DNA of 64,000 nucleotides from an uncultured Porphyromonadaceae bacterium (GCA_900548875.1 URMA01000004.1:1-64000); one strand, 5' to 3'. Positions 1-9,078 are shown, counted from the stretch's first letter. Translations and numbers: made by a program. The notes: generated by a model not told the origin, from the letters alone.

Positions 1-43
1 GCACAACAATAGCGAGCATCATCAAAAAATATATAATCTTCAT
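1..43 (-). CDS. N-terminus of a secreted protein (partial)
   Basis: The window opens inside a minus-strand gene whose ATG is the complement of 41-43. Only 14 codons are visible, reading MKIIYFLMMLAIVV. This is a lysine followed by a hydrophobic run, as in the start of a signal peptide. It lies 53 bases downstream of the BspA-like gene on the same strand and may be co-transcribed with it. Nothing can be said about function. Confidence 0.4.
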   Translation of the reverse strand, partial: MKIIYFLMMLAIVV

Positions 44-96
44 AATTTGTAAATATAATAAAATGACATTTATCAAATTTTTCAAACCCTTCGGTT

Positions 97-1560
97 TCAG
101 AACACTACTTTGCGGTTACCGTCGACAGTATGAAGGATGTAAAGTCCTGCCGGAAGGCGTAGCTCACTGCCGTTACCGCTATACATCTCGCGACCGTTCA
201 AGTCGTAGATGCGCATCTCTTCTCTCTCAGGATTGCGCAACACGCCGCCACTCACCACAATTTTGTCGGTTTCCACTGCGCCAACACCGGCATCCTGTCC
301 TTCAATCGTACCAAATTCCTTCCACACATCTGCGCTTTTGTATTTCTCAACGCTCGAAGATGGGACAATCAATCGTACGTTGGCAAGCTGTACAACGCTG
401 AAAACATCAGAAGTAATCCGCTGGGGTTCTTCTGCTATGTTTATAATCTCCTGCAGTCTGTGACAATACATGAAAGCATAATCACCAATGGAGATGACAG
501 AATTTGGTATAGTAACAGATGTAAGCCCGAAACAAGAGCCAAAAGCACAATCGCCTATTGCAGTAACAGAATTTGGAATAGAGACAGAAGTCAGACAACA
601 GCCAGAGAAGGCATAATTACTAATAGAATAAACAGTGTTAGGAAATATATAAGCAGTTCTATTATTTCCCACGGGATACTGGACAAGTTCCGTTGCATCG
701 AAATTAAATAATACACCATCAATGGATTTATAGTGTTTGCTTCCATCTTCTACATTTATCATTGTCAATCCAGGACATCCATAGAACGCACACTCACCAA
801 TAGAAGTGACGGAATTTGGTATAGTGACAGATGTTAGTCGAGGACAGCCACTAAAAGCATAATCACCGATAGAGATGACAGAATTGGGTATAGCGACAGA
901 CATGAGTTGAGCGCACCAGTAAAATGCCTCATCACCGATGGTGGTAACAGAATTAGGAATGGTAACAGTAGTTAATCCATTACAATTTTTGAAAGTAGAT
1001 TCACCGATAGAAGTGACAGAATTCGGTATAGTGATAGACGTTAGTTTACTACAATTATAGAAAGCTGCATCACCAATGTAGGTGACAGAATTGGGAATGG
1101 TAACTGACGTAAGCTCTGTGCAGTTCCAGAAAGCCCCAATACCGATAGAAATAACAGAATTTGGTATGGCAATAGAGGTTAACCGATCGCACTCCTGAAA
1201 AGCATAATCACCGATGCTGGTAACACAATCAGGCATATCAATAGAAGTCAGCACATAACATCCGAAAAAAGCCTCGTCACCGATGATAGTAACAGAATTA
1301 GGCATGTCAACTGAAATTAGCCATCGGCAATATTTAAAAGCAGCTTCGCCGATAGACGTGACAGTATAATTCACGCCATTGTAAGAAACTGTTTCCGGAA
1401 TAGATAATATTTCATTTGCATTGGAACCGTCATGCACCTCCACTGTCCTATCCAATTCTGAAAGAATTTCATAGGTCAAACCGTCCACATCGAATCGAGT
1501 CTGTGCCGTGGCGACAATCGCCCCAAAAGCGAAAATGAGATATAATGCAATTTTTTTCAT
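97..1560 (-). CDS. BspA-like leucine-rich repeat surface protein
   Basis: A 487-residue secreted protein. Residues 1-19 form a signal peptide ending in TAQ. From about residue 60 to 390 it is built from roughly 23-residue repeats of the LRR_5/BspA type, with the recurring core LTSVTIPNSVTSIGDYAF. The last ~65 residues contain IYDLNGREMYSG and LPAGLYIL and end in KVVF, which resembles a type IX secretion C-terminal sorting domain. BspA-family proteins are cell-surface adhesins or ligand-binding proteins; the ligand here is unknown. The repeat-coding DNA is nearly identical from unit to unit, so copy number could change by recombination. No clear TAnnTTTG box was found upstream. Confidence 0.85.
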   Translation of the reverse strand: MKKIALYLIFAFGAIVATAQTRFDVDGLTYEILSELDRTVEVHDGSNANEILSIPETVSYNGVNYTVTSIGEAAFKYCRWLISVDMPNSVTIIGDEAFFGCYVLTSIDMPDCVTSIGDYAFQECDRLTSIAIPNSVISIGIGAFWNCTELTSVTIPNSVTYIGDAAFYNCSKLTSITIPNSVTSIGESTFKNCNGLTTVTIPNSVTTIGDEAFYWCAQLMSVAIPNSVISIGDYAFSGCPRLTSVTIPNSVTSIGECAFYGCPGLTMINVEDGSKHYKSIDGVLFNFDATELVQYPVGNNRTAYIFPNTVYSISNYAFSGCCLTSVSIPNSVTAIGDCAFGSCFGLTSVTIPNSVISIGDYAFMYCHRLQEIINIAEEPQRITSDVFSVVQLANVRLIVPSSSVEKYKSADVWKEFGTIEGQDAGVGAVETDKIVVSGGVLRNPEREEMRIYDLNGREMYSGNGSELRLPAGLYILHTVDGNRKVVF

Positions 1561-1793
1561 AGTAAATATGTATAAAGGTCGTTTATGTAACCGGTTAGCA
1601 AATTTCTAATGAATGGGTTAGTCTTTTCCAAATTTTCTGCAAGATACAAAAAAATCATAACAAACACGACTGACTGACAGCTTTTTTCACAAAAATCTTT
1701 CAAAATCAGCGTTTCTTGAAAGCCATTTTTGAGGGAAGATTGTTATACAAACAAAAGTTTTTCTTATTTTTACGAAAACATAAAACCTTCGTT

Positions 1794-3362
1794 ATGGAAA
1801 TCACACTGCCGAAACGCATCGACGGACAGCCGGCACAAGTTCTGACCGGCAAACAGCAAATCACCGTTGTGGGTGCAAACGGTGCAGGAAAAACCCGTTT
1901 TATCAACCGCATGGCCCAGGACCTTGGAGACACGGCGTTCCAGGTATCGGCACTCAACGCCCTTTTCCCGATAAAAGACAATGCCATCAAGGCCAACTCC
2001 ATCAGCGCCATCTACAACAATGCGGTGCAAAACGCCCAGTTTGTCAAGCCGATAGCAGAAACGGAATTTGAAATGCTGCTCTATCTGCTGCTGAACGACG
2101 AAATCACCGACCTGTTCGCCTACAAGCTGCAAATGCTCAACAGCGACAAGAAGCTGGAAATGCCGCGCACAAAAATTGACACGGTAGCCCGGCTGTGGCA
2201 GGACATTTTCCCGAAAAACGAAATTCTGCGGGGAAACGGACAAATCAAATTCCGCAACCTGAAGGCAGGCGGACCGTTCAAGCCGTGGCAGCTGTCGCAC
2301 GGCGAAAAGGCGGTGTTCTACTATGTCGGCGCAGCCCTTTACGCGCCGAAACGCAGCGTGATTTTCGTCGACTCTCCGACCATGTTCCTCCACCGCTCCA
2401 TCACTCAAAGCCTGTGGACCGCCATTGAGGGAATACGTCCCGACTGCACGTTTGTTTACCTGACCCACGACCTCGAATTTCCAACATCACGCACCGACAA
2501 CATAACCATCTGGGTACGCAACTGCGACATCGAAAACGAAGCCTGGGACTACACCATCCTGCAACCGCACGAAACGCTGTCGGAACAGCTGATGCTCGAC
2601 ATCCTCGGAGCGCGCAAGCCGGTGCTTTTCGTGGAAGGCGACAGCTCCCACAGCATCGACTACAAACTCTATGCGCTGATTTTCCCGGAATACACCGTCA
2701 AACCGATGGGCAGCTGCAACAAGGTGATTGAAACGGTGCGTTCATTCAACGACATACAGAATTTCCACCACCTCGATTCCCACGGCATCGTCGACCGCGA
2801 CCGCCGCAACGAGGAGGAAGTGAACTATCTGCGCAATAAAAAAATACTGGTAGCCGACGTGGCAGAAATCGAAAACCTGTTTCTGCTGGAAAATGTGGTG
2901 CGCACCGTAGCTCGCGTCCGAAACAAAAAGGAGGACTACGTGTTTCAAAAAGTGCGCTCTACGGTAATGTCGATGTTCAAGAGCGAATTAAGGAAACAGG
3001 CGCTGATGCACACGCGCCACCGTGTGAAACGCACGATAGAAGTGGTCATCGACCGACGTTTCCAGAACATCAACGCCCTGGAAGAGCACATGGTCGACCT
3101 TGTGAACGAGATAAAACCGCGTGCCATCTATGAGGACTATTGCCGCAACTTCAACCGCTACCTGCAGGAAGCGGACTACAAGGCCGTGCTGCGCGTCTAC
3201 AACCAGAAATCCATGCTGATTGAAACGAACGTCGCTCCTCTTTGCGGACTGACAAAAAAGGAGGACTATATCAAGGAAGTGCTGCGGATTCTGAAAATGG
3301 GCGGCAAGGACGCGGAAATCATCCGCAAGGAAATAAAAAAATGTTTCGGCATCAACGACTGA
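1794..3362 (+). CDS. Fused AAA ATPase-DUF4435 protein (PARIS-like)
   Basis: A 522-residue protein starting at ATG 1794; an upstream in-frame start at 1716 would add 26 residues not expected for the family. The N-terminal half is an ABC/AAA-type ATPase: Walker A GANGAGKT (27-34), signature LSHGEK (167-172), Walker B VIFVDS (189-194) and an H-loop TH (224-225). Serine 194 sits where the catalytic glutamate is expected. The C-terminal half is DUF4435, a Toprim/OLD-like nuclease fold, with VEGDSS (280-285), DRD (334-336) and EIEN (358-361). In the PARIS anti-phage system the ATPase AriA and the DUF4435 effector AriB are separate or fused. This protein has the fused arrangement, but defence is an inference; it lies alone upstream of birA. 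Confidence 0.7.
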   Translation: MEITLPKRIDGQPAQVLTGKQQITVVGANGAGKTRFINRMAQDLGDTAFQVSALNALFPIKDNAIKANSISAIYNNAVQNAQFVKPIAETEFEMLLYLLLNDEITDLFAYKLQMLNSDKKLEMPRTKIDTVARLWQDIFPKNEILRGNGQIKFRNLKAGGPFKPWQLSHGEKAVFYYVGAALYAPKRSVIFVDSPTMFLHRSITQSLWTAIEGIRPDCTFVYLTHDLEFPTSRTDNITIWVRNCDIENEAWDYTILQPHETLSEQLMLDILGARKPVLFVEGDSSHSIDYKLYALIFPEYTVKPMGSCNKVIETVRSFNDIQNFHHLDSHGIVDRDRRNEEEVNYLRNKKILVADVAEIENLFLLENVVRTVARVRNKKEDYVFQKVRSTVMSMFKSELRKQALMHTRHRVKRTIEVVIDRRFQNINALEEHMVDLVNEIKPRAIYEDYCRNFNRYLQEADYKAVLRVYNQKSMLIETNVAPLCGLTKKEDYIKEVLRILKMGGKDAEIIRKEIKKCFGIND

Positions 3363-3402
3363 CAATTGACGGCTTGCTGCAACTTTTTTACAGAACTTGC
3401 AC

Positions 3403-3410
3403 TACCTTTG
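3403..3410 (+). promoter_or_regulatory. birA promoter -7 box
   Basis: TACCTTTG matches the Bacteroidota -7 element TAnnTTTG. It sits within ACTTGCACTACCTTTG, nearly the same right end as the family 1 hairpin repeats. Only four bases separate it from ATG 3415, so the transcript should be leaderless or nearly so. Confidence 0.75.
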
Positions 3411-3414
3411 CCGT

Positions 3415-4185
3415 ATGAAAACGAACTATATCCACTTAGACGAAACAAAATCGACCAACAGCTACATGGCCGGCATTGCCGCTACGGCCGAACACGGCAC
3501 CGTGGTCTACACCGACCGCCAGACGGCAGGACGCGGACAACGGGGAAACTCATGGGAATCGGAACCGTTCAAGAACGTGACCATGTCCATCCTGCTCCGC
3601 CCAAAGAACGTAGCCCCCAACCAGCAGTTCTGGCTGTCGGAGATTTCAGCCCTGGCCGTCGAAAGGGTACTGTCGAAATACATCGGCAACGTATCCATCA
3701 AATGGCCCAACGACATCTACTACAAGGATTTCAAGATTTGCGGCATGCTGATCGAGCATTCGCTTTCGGGCGGAAAAATCAACTATACGATTCCGGGCAT
3801 CGGCATCAACGTGAACCAGCGGGTATTCCTGTCGGATGCGCCCAACCCCATTTCGCTCGCCAACGTCCTCGGACACGAAGTGCCGACATCGGAAATTCTC
3901 GACGGCATTGTCGATGAAATCCTGACGATGTGCGACCTGCTTCCGGAAAAGGCGGACGAAATTCACCGCGAATTTCTGTCGAAGCTCTACCGCTGCGACG
4001 GTTTCCACGAATATCAGTCGACCATCCGCTCCACCTCCGCCGACGGCCTGTCGGTGCTGGAAGAAGGGGAACATTTTCAGGCACGCATCGTGAACGTGCA
4101 CCCCGACGGCATGCTCGACCTGATGACCACCGAAGGCCATATCCACACCTTCGCCTTCAAGGAAGTGGCGTTCGTATTGGGATAA
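3415..4185 (+). CDS. birA: Biotin--[acetyl-CoA-carboxylase] ligase
   Basis: A 256-residue biotin protein ligase that activates biotin with ATP and attaches it to the carrier lysine of biotin-dependent carboxylases in the cytoplasm. The biotin-loop motif GRGQRG is at 39-44, KWPND at 96-100, followed by GMLIE and GIGINVN. There is no N-terminal helix-turn-helix, so this is the monofunctional class that does not repress biotin genes. The start is ATG 3415: an in-frame TTG at 3397 lies inside the promoter. The gene follows the ATPase-DUF4435 gene by 52 bases but has its own promoter. It is GC-rich like the core genes around it. Confidence 0.93.
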   Translation: MKTNYIHLDETKSTNSYMAGIAATAEHGTVVYTDRQTAGRGQRGNSWESEPFKNVTMSILLRPKNVAPNQQFWLSEISALAVERVLSKYIGNVSIKWPNDIYYKDFKICGMLIEHSLSGGKINYTIPGIGINVNQRVFLSDAPNPISLANVLGHEVPTSEILDGIVDEILTMCDLLPEKADEIHREFLSKLYRCDGFHEYQSTIRSTSADGLSVLEEGEHFQARIVNVHPDGMLDLMTTEGHIHTFAFKEVAFVLG

Positions 4186-4207
4186 TGCAAAAATCAGTCA
4201 AACGATT

Positions 4208-5341
4208 ATGAAAAACAGTTCATCATTGGAAATTCAATACACCACAGCCGTTCAAACAATCAAGACAGCCATATTGCAAAGCCAATATCAAGCCGTCAAA
4301 CTTGTAAATAAAGAACAACTGACATTATATTACGGAATTGGACGCTACATCTCCCAAAATTCCCGTCAAGGATTTTGGGGAACTGGAGCGATAGCCTTCA
4401 TAAGCACAAGATTACAAATGGAACTCCCTGGACTCCGAGGCTTTTCAGAACGTAATCTAAAAAATATGCGTACATTTTATGAAGAGTGGCAGATGCTGGA
4501 TAACAATTCGGCAGTTGTAACTGCCGAATTGTTATCAGGAAAAGAAAATAAGAAAGGTATAGAAAATTGGCAGTTAAAACTGCCGAATATCAACGAATTT
4601 CCCATTGATGATTTCTTCAAAATAGGATTTACACACCATACCGTTATCTTATCTCAAGCAAAAACTCTTGAGGAACGATTTTTCTACATAAAATTGTGTT
4701 CAAAAGATTTTTTAAAAGTTGATACGTTAAAACAATTAATAAGAGAAGACTTATTCCACAATCAAGGCTCGTTACCCAATAATTTTATGTCAAAATTATC
4801 CAATGCCGAATTAGCCAAAAGAGCTATATTGGCTTTTAAGGATGAATATGTCCTAGATTTTATCAACGTAGAAGAACTTGGGGCAAGAGACATAGAGGAT
4901 GTCGATGAAAGGATTGTTGAAAACCAAATTGTACAAAACATCAAGAACTTTATCATGACATTCGGACGAGATTTTACATTTGTTGGCAACCAATATCGTA
5001 TAGACGCATTCGGACACACCCACATCATAGATTTACTTTTCTTCAATCGTGAATTATCTTCATTAATCGCAGTTGAATTAAAAACAGGGCCATTCAAAGC
5101 AGCATATTTAGGCCAATTAAATATGTATCTTCGTCTTCTCGACGATTTCGTACGCAAACCAAATGAAAATCCTTCTATTGGAATCATTTTATGCAAAAGT
5201 GCCGATAAAGCGTATGTTGAATATGCGGTAAGAGACTATGATAAACCAATGGGAGTCGCAACTTACAAAACCGCATCAGACCTGCCAGAGCGATTAAGAA
5301 AAGCACTTCCAGATGTAGAAGAATTAAAAAAACTACTCTAA
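4208..5341 (+). CDS. DUF1016 / PDDEXK nuclease family protein (YhcG-like)
   Basis: A 377-residue protein. The N-terminal DUF1016_N domain (about 10-180) is joined to a C-terminal PDDEXK nuclease-like domain (about 230-377). The nuclease residues are visible as D275 in IIDLLFF, E290 and K292 in VELKTG, and Q303. The family (E. coli YhcG) is linked to restriction and mobile-element contexts, but its cellular role is not settled. The gene is much more AT-rich than birA 22 bases upstream, which suggests recent acquisition. Codons 98-110 and 121-126 are encoded by near-perfect palindromes, described separately. A bidirectional terminator follows. Confidence 0.85.
   Translation: MKNSSSLEIQYTTAVQTIKTAILQSQYQAVKLVNKEQLTLYYGIGRYISQNSRQGFWGTGAIAFISTRLQMELPGLRGFSERNLKNMRTFYEEWQMLDNNSAVVTAELLSGKENKKGIENWQLKLPNINEFPIDDFFKIGFTHHTVILSQAKTLEERFFYIKLCSKDFLKVDTLKQLIREDLFHNQGSLPNNFMSKLSNAELAKRAILAFKDEYVLDFINVEELGARDIEDVDERIVENQIVQNIKNFIMTFGRDFTFVGNQYRIDAFGHTHIIDLLFFNRELSSLIAVELKTGPFKAAYLGQLNMYLRLLDDFVRKPNENPSIGIILCKSADKAYVEYAVRDYDKPMGVATYKTASDLPERLRKALPDVEELKKLL
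4499..4584 (+). repeat. Two palindromes inside the DUF1016 coding region
   Basis: 4499-4516 and 4519-4536 are perfect 18-base inverted arms separated by two bases. A second, shorter palindrome has arms GGCAGTT (4569-4575) and AACTGCC (4578-4584). Both share the core GGCAGTT-nn-AACTGCCGAAT. They encode residues 98-110 and 121-126, in the linker between the two domains, and keep the frame open. Confidence 0.85.
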
Positions 5342-5421
5342 CAAACGTCCGACTTTTTTAAAATTGAAAAGTAAAACAGGAACTTTTTATTTTTTTGTCT
5401 GAACATCAGACATTACAAAAA

Positions 5422-5463
5422 AATCATGTCAAACTCTATCATAAGAATGAGTCTGACATGATT
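5422..5463. terminator. Bidirectional terminator between DUF1016 gene and xpt
   Basis: Arms 5422-5436 and 5449-5463 pair over 15 bases with one mismatch. The hairpin has an A-run on its left and a T-rich run on its right, so it can stop transcription from both converging genes. Confidence 0.85.
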
Positions 5464-5484
5464 TCTATTTTTTACAATGCGCTT

Positions 5485-6054
5485 TTACTCGCGGAACTTG
5501 ATTTTGCAGTCGTCGAGGCTGTCGATGATGGCAAGGCTCTGAATGTTATGGCCCATTTCGCGCAGGCGGTCGCCTCCGCCCTGAAAGCCCTTCTCGATGA
5601 TAAAGCCCATGCCCTCAATCGTAGCACCTGCCTGACGGGCAAGGTCAATCATACCGAGCGCGGCATTTCCGTAGGCAAGGAAATCGTCGATGAAAATCAC
5701 ATGGTCGTCCTTCGTCAGGAAGCTGTTGCTGATGCAAACCGTATATATGCGGTTCTTGGTGAAGGAACGCACTTCCGACACGAGCATATTGTCCATCGTT
5801 TTCGGCTGCTTTTTCTTGATGAACACCACCGGCAACTGGAGGATATAGCCCAACATGATGGCAGGAGCGATACCGCTGGCCTCAATGGTTACAATCTTAT
5901 TGAAATTCACCCCGGCGAAACGGCGTTTGAACTCCTGGGCTATTTCGTACATCAAATTCGGGTCAAGCTGATGGTTCAAAAAGCTGTCCACCTTTAAAAT
6001 GCCACCCGGAAGCGAGCGGCCGTCTTGCAATATTCTCTCTTTTAACAGTTGCAT
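5485..6054 (-). CDS. xpt: Xanthine phosphoribosyltransferase
   Basis: A 189-residue enzyme that converts xanthine and PRPP to XMP in purine salvage. The start MQLLKERILQDGRSL (ATG at the complement of 6052-6054) is the family start; a longer in-frame ATG at 6102 would add 16 unrelated residues. The PRPP-binding motif is VIFIDDFLAYGNAA, and EASGIAP is the conserved segment earlier in the chain. It diverges from the purine permease at 6171, so uptake and salvage genes share one intergenic region. No purine riboswitch was recognised there. Confidence 0.93.
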   Translation of the reverse strand: MQLLKERILQDGRSLPGGILKVDSFLNHQLDPNLMYEIAQEFKRRFAGVNFNKIVTIEASGIAPAIMLGYILQLPVVFIKKKQPKTMDNMLVSEVRSFTKNRIYTVCISNSFLTKDDHVIFIDDFLAYGNAALGMIDLARQAGATIEGMGFIIEKGFQGGGDRLREMGHNIQSLAIIDSLDDCKIKFRE

Positions 6055-6069
6055 ATCGGAAAGTTTTTG

Positions 6070-6077
6070 CAAACTTA
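6070..6077 (-). promoter_or_regulatory. xpt promoter -7 box
   Basis: CAAACTTA on the plus strand reads TAAGTTTG on the minus strand, matching TAnnTTTG, 16 bases before the xpt ATG. No good -33 element was seen. Confidence 0.5.
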
Positions 6078-6117
6078 TACAAAAAAGCCGATTCCACCAC
6101 ACTTCCGCCCCACTATC

Positions 6118-6148
6118 TTTGAAAAAAGAAACAAAATTTCTACCTTTG
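6118..6148 (+). promoter_or_regulatory. Purine permease promoter
   Basis: A -33 TTTG (6118-6121), a 19-base spacer and a -7 TACCTTTG (6141-6148) match the Bacteroidota consensus exactly. The ATG follows 22 bases later. Confidence 0.8.
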
Positions 6149-6170
6149 GAAAAGATTGAAACGAACAGAA

Positions 6171-7436
6171 ATGGAATTAAAATACACTCTCAACCAGCGG
6201 CCGCCAATGGCCCACCTTCTGACCTACGGACTGCAATGGCTCATTCTCTCCATCCCTAACGTGCTGACGGTGGCCATGCTCGCCAAAATCCAGTTTTACG
6301 ACGACATCGTACAACAGACGCTATATCTCCAGAAGCTTTATGCCGTGCTGGGCATAACAATGATTGCACAGGCGCTGTGGGGCCACCGCATGCCGCTCGT
6401 CGTCGGACCGGCAGCCGTGCTGATTGTGGGCATTCTCACCGCACAGTCGGCCGGATTCAACGCCGTCTACACGGCCATTGCCGTAGGAGGCATGGTGCTG
6501 TTTCTGGTTTCCATCTCCGGGCTGCTGAAAAAGATACAGACCATTTTCACGCCGCGTATCATCATCACTATTCTCGGACTGATTGGCATGACGCTCGCGC
6601 CGGTGTTCCTCGACCTCATCTTCAAAACCGGCAGTCCGCTGTTCAACTTCGGCTTTACCGTGATAGCCATCCTTGCCACCTTCATTCTGAACAACCTGCT
6701 CAAAGGCATCTGGAAGTCGACCACCATCATCTTTACGGTCATTTTAGGCACTGCCGCCTACTACCTGTTCAACGAAATTCCGGCAATGCCCGACTACGAC
6801 TACCGCATCACCCTCGACAGCCTGTTTATCCGGCCGGAATTTGAAGCCGGAACGATTCTTTCCTTCCTCATCTGCTTCTTTGCCCTTCTTATCAATGAGT
6901 TGGGTTCTGTCCAGTCGGTGAAGGACATGACACAGGCCGACGAGCCGGACAAGCGCATAGCCCGCGGCAACGCCGTTGTCGGACTGGGCAACACCCTGTC
7001 GGGAATACTCGGCATCATCGGTCCGGTGGACTTTTCCATCTCTCCGGGCATCATCGCCTCCACCGGCTGTGCCTCGCGCTACACGATTATCCCCTGCGGA
7101 ATAGGCCTAGTGCTGTGTGCCCTCAGCCCGTCGCTGGTTTCGGTGTTCACCCTGCTCCCCGACATCATCATCGGCATCATGCTCATGTATATCGTCATCC
7201 TTCAGCTTGCCGCCGCCTTCAACCTGATTGTCGACACCGGTTCCGTACGCAATTTCGACCATGCGCTGACCATAGCCATTCCGATGGGCATCGGACTTTT
7301 CGTTGCCCTGCTGCCACAGGATGCCGTCGCCGCTCTGCCGGCCATCCTGCAACCCGTGCTGTCAAACGGTTTCGTTGTCGGAGTGCTGATTGTCGTCCTG
7401 CTCGAACACCTCGTTTTCAGAAACCGGCGGCGCTGA
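6171..7436 (+). CDS. NCS2-family purine/xanthine permease
   Basis: A 421-residue inner-membrane transporter of the nucleobase-cation symporter-2 family, with about 12-14 hydrophobic segments. It probably takes up xanthine, uracil or a related base; its divergent partner xpt favours xanthine. Family features include the segment GPAAVLIVG near residue 77 and NELGSVQSV in the central region. ATG 6171 is chosen because it follows the promoter at the usual distance and starts at MELKYTLNQRPP; the upstream in-frame ATG at 6156 adds only five residues. Confidence 0.88.
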   Translation: MELKYTLNQRPPMAHLLTYGLQWLILSIPNVLTVAMLAKIQFYDDIVQQTLYLQKLYAVLGITMIAQALWGHRMPLVVGPAAVLIVGILTAQSAGFNAVYTAIAVGGMVLFLVSISGLLKKIQTIFTPRIIITILGLIGMTLAPVFLDLIFKTGSPLFNFGFTVIAILATFILNNLLKGIWKSTTIIFTVILGTAAYYLFNEIPAMPDYDYRITLDSLFIRPEFEAGTILSFLICFFALLINELGSVQSVKDMTQADEPDKRIARGNAVVGLGNTLSGILGIIGPVDFSISPGIIASTGCASRYTIIPCGIGLVLCALSPSLVSVFTLLPDIIIGIMLMYIVILQLAAAFNLIVDTGSVRNFDHALTIAIPMGIGLFVALLPQDAVAALPAILQPVLSNGFVVGVLIVVLLEHLVFRNRRR

Positions 7437-7583
7437 CAGTCCAACTTTTCGACCATTCTTTTGGCCGAATTTTCCTTTTTGTTTTGCCATTAGTTTTTTC
7501 CGGGCAAAAAACTAAACTTTCAAGTTACAATAATGTTTTTCTATTATTAATTTCGTCCTGCGAAAAAGATTAACATTATTGAT

Positions 7584-9035
7584 ATGCAACACAAAACCAA
7601 GGGATTATTTCTATCTGCACTGACAGTCGTTTTCACGTCACTCTGCAGCGTTGCCAACGAGCCCCTTTCCCTCGACTCTTGCCGGAATATGGCATTACGC
7701 AACAACAAGACAATGCAAATTGCCCAGGAAAAGCTGAAAGCAGCCGAATATCAGAAGAAGGAAGCCTTTGCCGCCTATTTGCCGGGCTTTGACTTTACGG
7801 GCACCTATTTCTACAATCAGAAGGAACTTTCGTTGCTTTCGGGCGACCAGATGCTCCCCACCAAGTCATTCAATCCGCAGACCGGACAATATGACTACAA
7901 CATTCTCGTCGGCGCCGACGGAACCCCCGTGCTAACCCCCGACGGCCAACCGATTCCGACACAAGTGGCAGTTATCCCGAAAGAAGCAATGACATTCGAC
8001 ATACATAACGTATTCGGCGGAGCCGTAACGCTCACGCAGCCTATCTTCATGGGCGGAAAAATCATTGCCCTGAACAAAATGGCCGATTACGCCAAGGAAC
8101 TTGCCGGCGAAATGCAGAAAACGGCTGAAAAGGAAGTCATCTACGCCGTCGACGCCGCCTACTGGCAAGTGGTTTCGCTGGGCGAAAAGAAAAAGCTTGC
8201 CGACAGCTACATCGAACTGCTCGACACGCTCCAGCGCAACGTGAAGGCAATGATTGCCGAAGGCGTGGCCACAAAATCCGACCTGCTCACCGTGGAAGTA
8301 AAACTCAACGAAGCCAACATCGACCAGATGAAAGTGGACAACGGACTGTCGCTTTCGCGCATGGCACTCGCCCAAATCTGCGGACTGCCGCTCGACTCGC
8401 AGCCGACACTCGTCGACGAATACAACGACGTGAAGGAATTCAAGTCGCTGCCTTCCAACAGCTACAACATGAACGACGTCTATGCCAACCGTTCCGACCT
8501 CCGCAGTCTGGAACTGGCGGTGAAAGTGTTCGAACAGAAACAGAACGTGGCACGCTCGGAAATGCTTCCGAACATTGCCCTCATCGGGTCCTACGGATTC
8601 TCCAACCCCAACCTGTTCAACGGATTTGAAAAGAAGTTCAACGGCATGTTCAGCGTAGGCGCCATGGTAAAAATCCCGCTGTGGCACTGGGGCGGCAACT
8701 ACAACAAGTTCCGCAACGCCAAGAGCGAAACCGTCATCAAGCAGCTCGAACTGGAAGATGCCAAGGAAAAAGTGGAACTGCAGGTAAATCAGGCCGCCTT
8801 CAAGGCCAAAGAAGCCGCCAAGACACTTGAAATGGCAAAATCCAACCTCGACAAGGCTGAAGAGAACCTGCGCCAGGCACAAATCGGCTACAAGGAAGGC
8901 GTGATGCCCATCGACAACGTGATGGCCGCACAGACCGCATGGCTGAAAGCCAACTCCGAACATATCGATGCAGGTATCGACGTGCAGCTCTGCGACGTCT
9001 ATCTGTCGAAAGTATTGGGAACCCTTACATACTAA
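7584..9035 (+). CDS. TolC-family outer-membrane efflux protein
   Basis: A 483-residue protein with a signal peptide (1-24, cleaved near VAN). It contains the long alpha-helical, coiled-coil-rich repeats of the OEP family, with the usual internal duplication (about 40-240 and 270-480). In the family, trimers form a channel through the outer membrane and periplasm. It is the first gene of a four-gene operon with an HlyD-type adaptor (43 bases downstream) and two ABC-2 permeases, so it is the exit duct of that exporter. Confidence 0.9.
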   Translation: MQHKTKGLFLSALTVVFTSLCSVANEPLSLDSCRNMALRNNKTMQIAQEKLKAAEYQKKEAFAAYLPGFDFTGTYFYNQKELSLLSGDQMLPTKSFNPQTGQYDYNILVGADGTPVLTPDGQPIPTQVAVIPKEAMTFDIHNVFGGAVTLTQPIFMGGKIIALNKMADYAKELAGEMQKTAEKEVIYAVDAAYWQVVSLGEKKKLADSYIELLDTLQRNVKAMIAEGVATKSDLLTVEVKLNEANIDQMKVDNGLSLSRMALAQICGLPLDSQPTLVDEYNDVKEFKSLPSNSYNMNDVYANRSDLRSLELAVKVFEQKQNVARSEMLPNIALIGSYGFSNPNLFNGFEKKFNGMFSVGAMVKIPLWHWGGNYNKFRNAKSETVIKQLELEDAKEKVELQVNQAAFKAKEAAKTLEMAKSNLDKAEENLRQAQIGYKEGVMPIDNVMAAQTAWLKANSEHIDAGIDVQLCDVYLSKVLGTLTY

Positions 9036-9078
9036 CACCTCATTTTTTCAGAATCAAAAAAGGAATTAAAATATAAAT

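Noticed and set aside
6055..6170. Purine riboswitch between xpt and the permease
   Set aside because: The leaders are too short (under about 25 bases after each promoter box) and lack the three-stem purine aptamer core.
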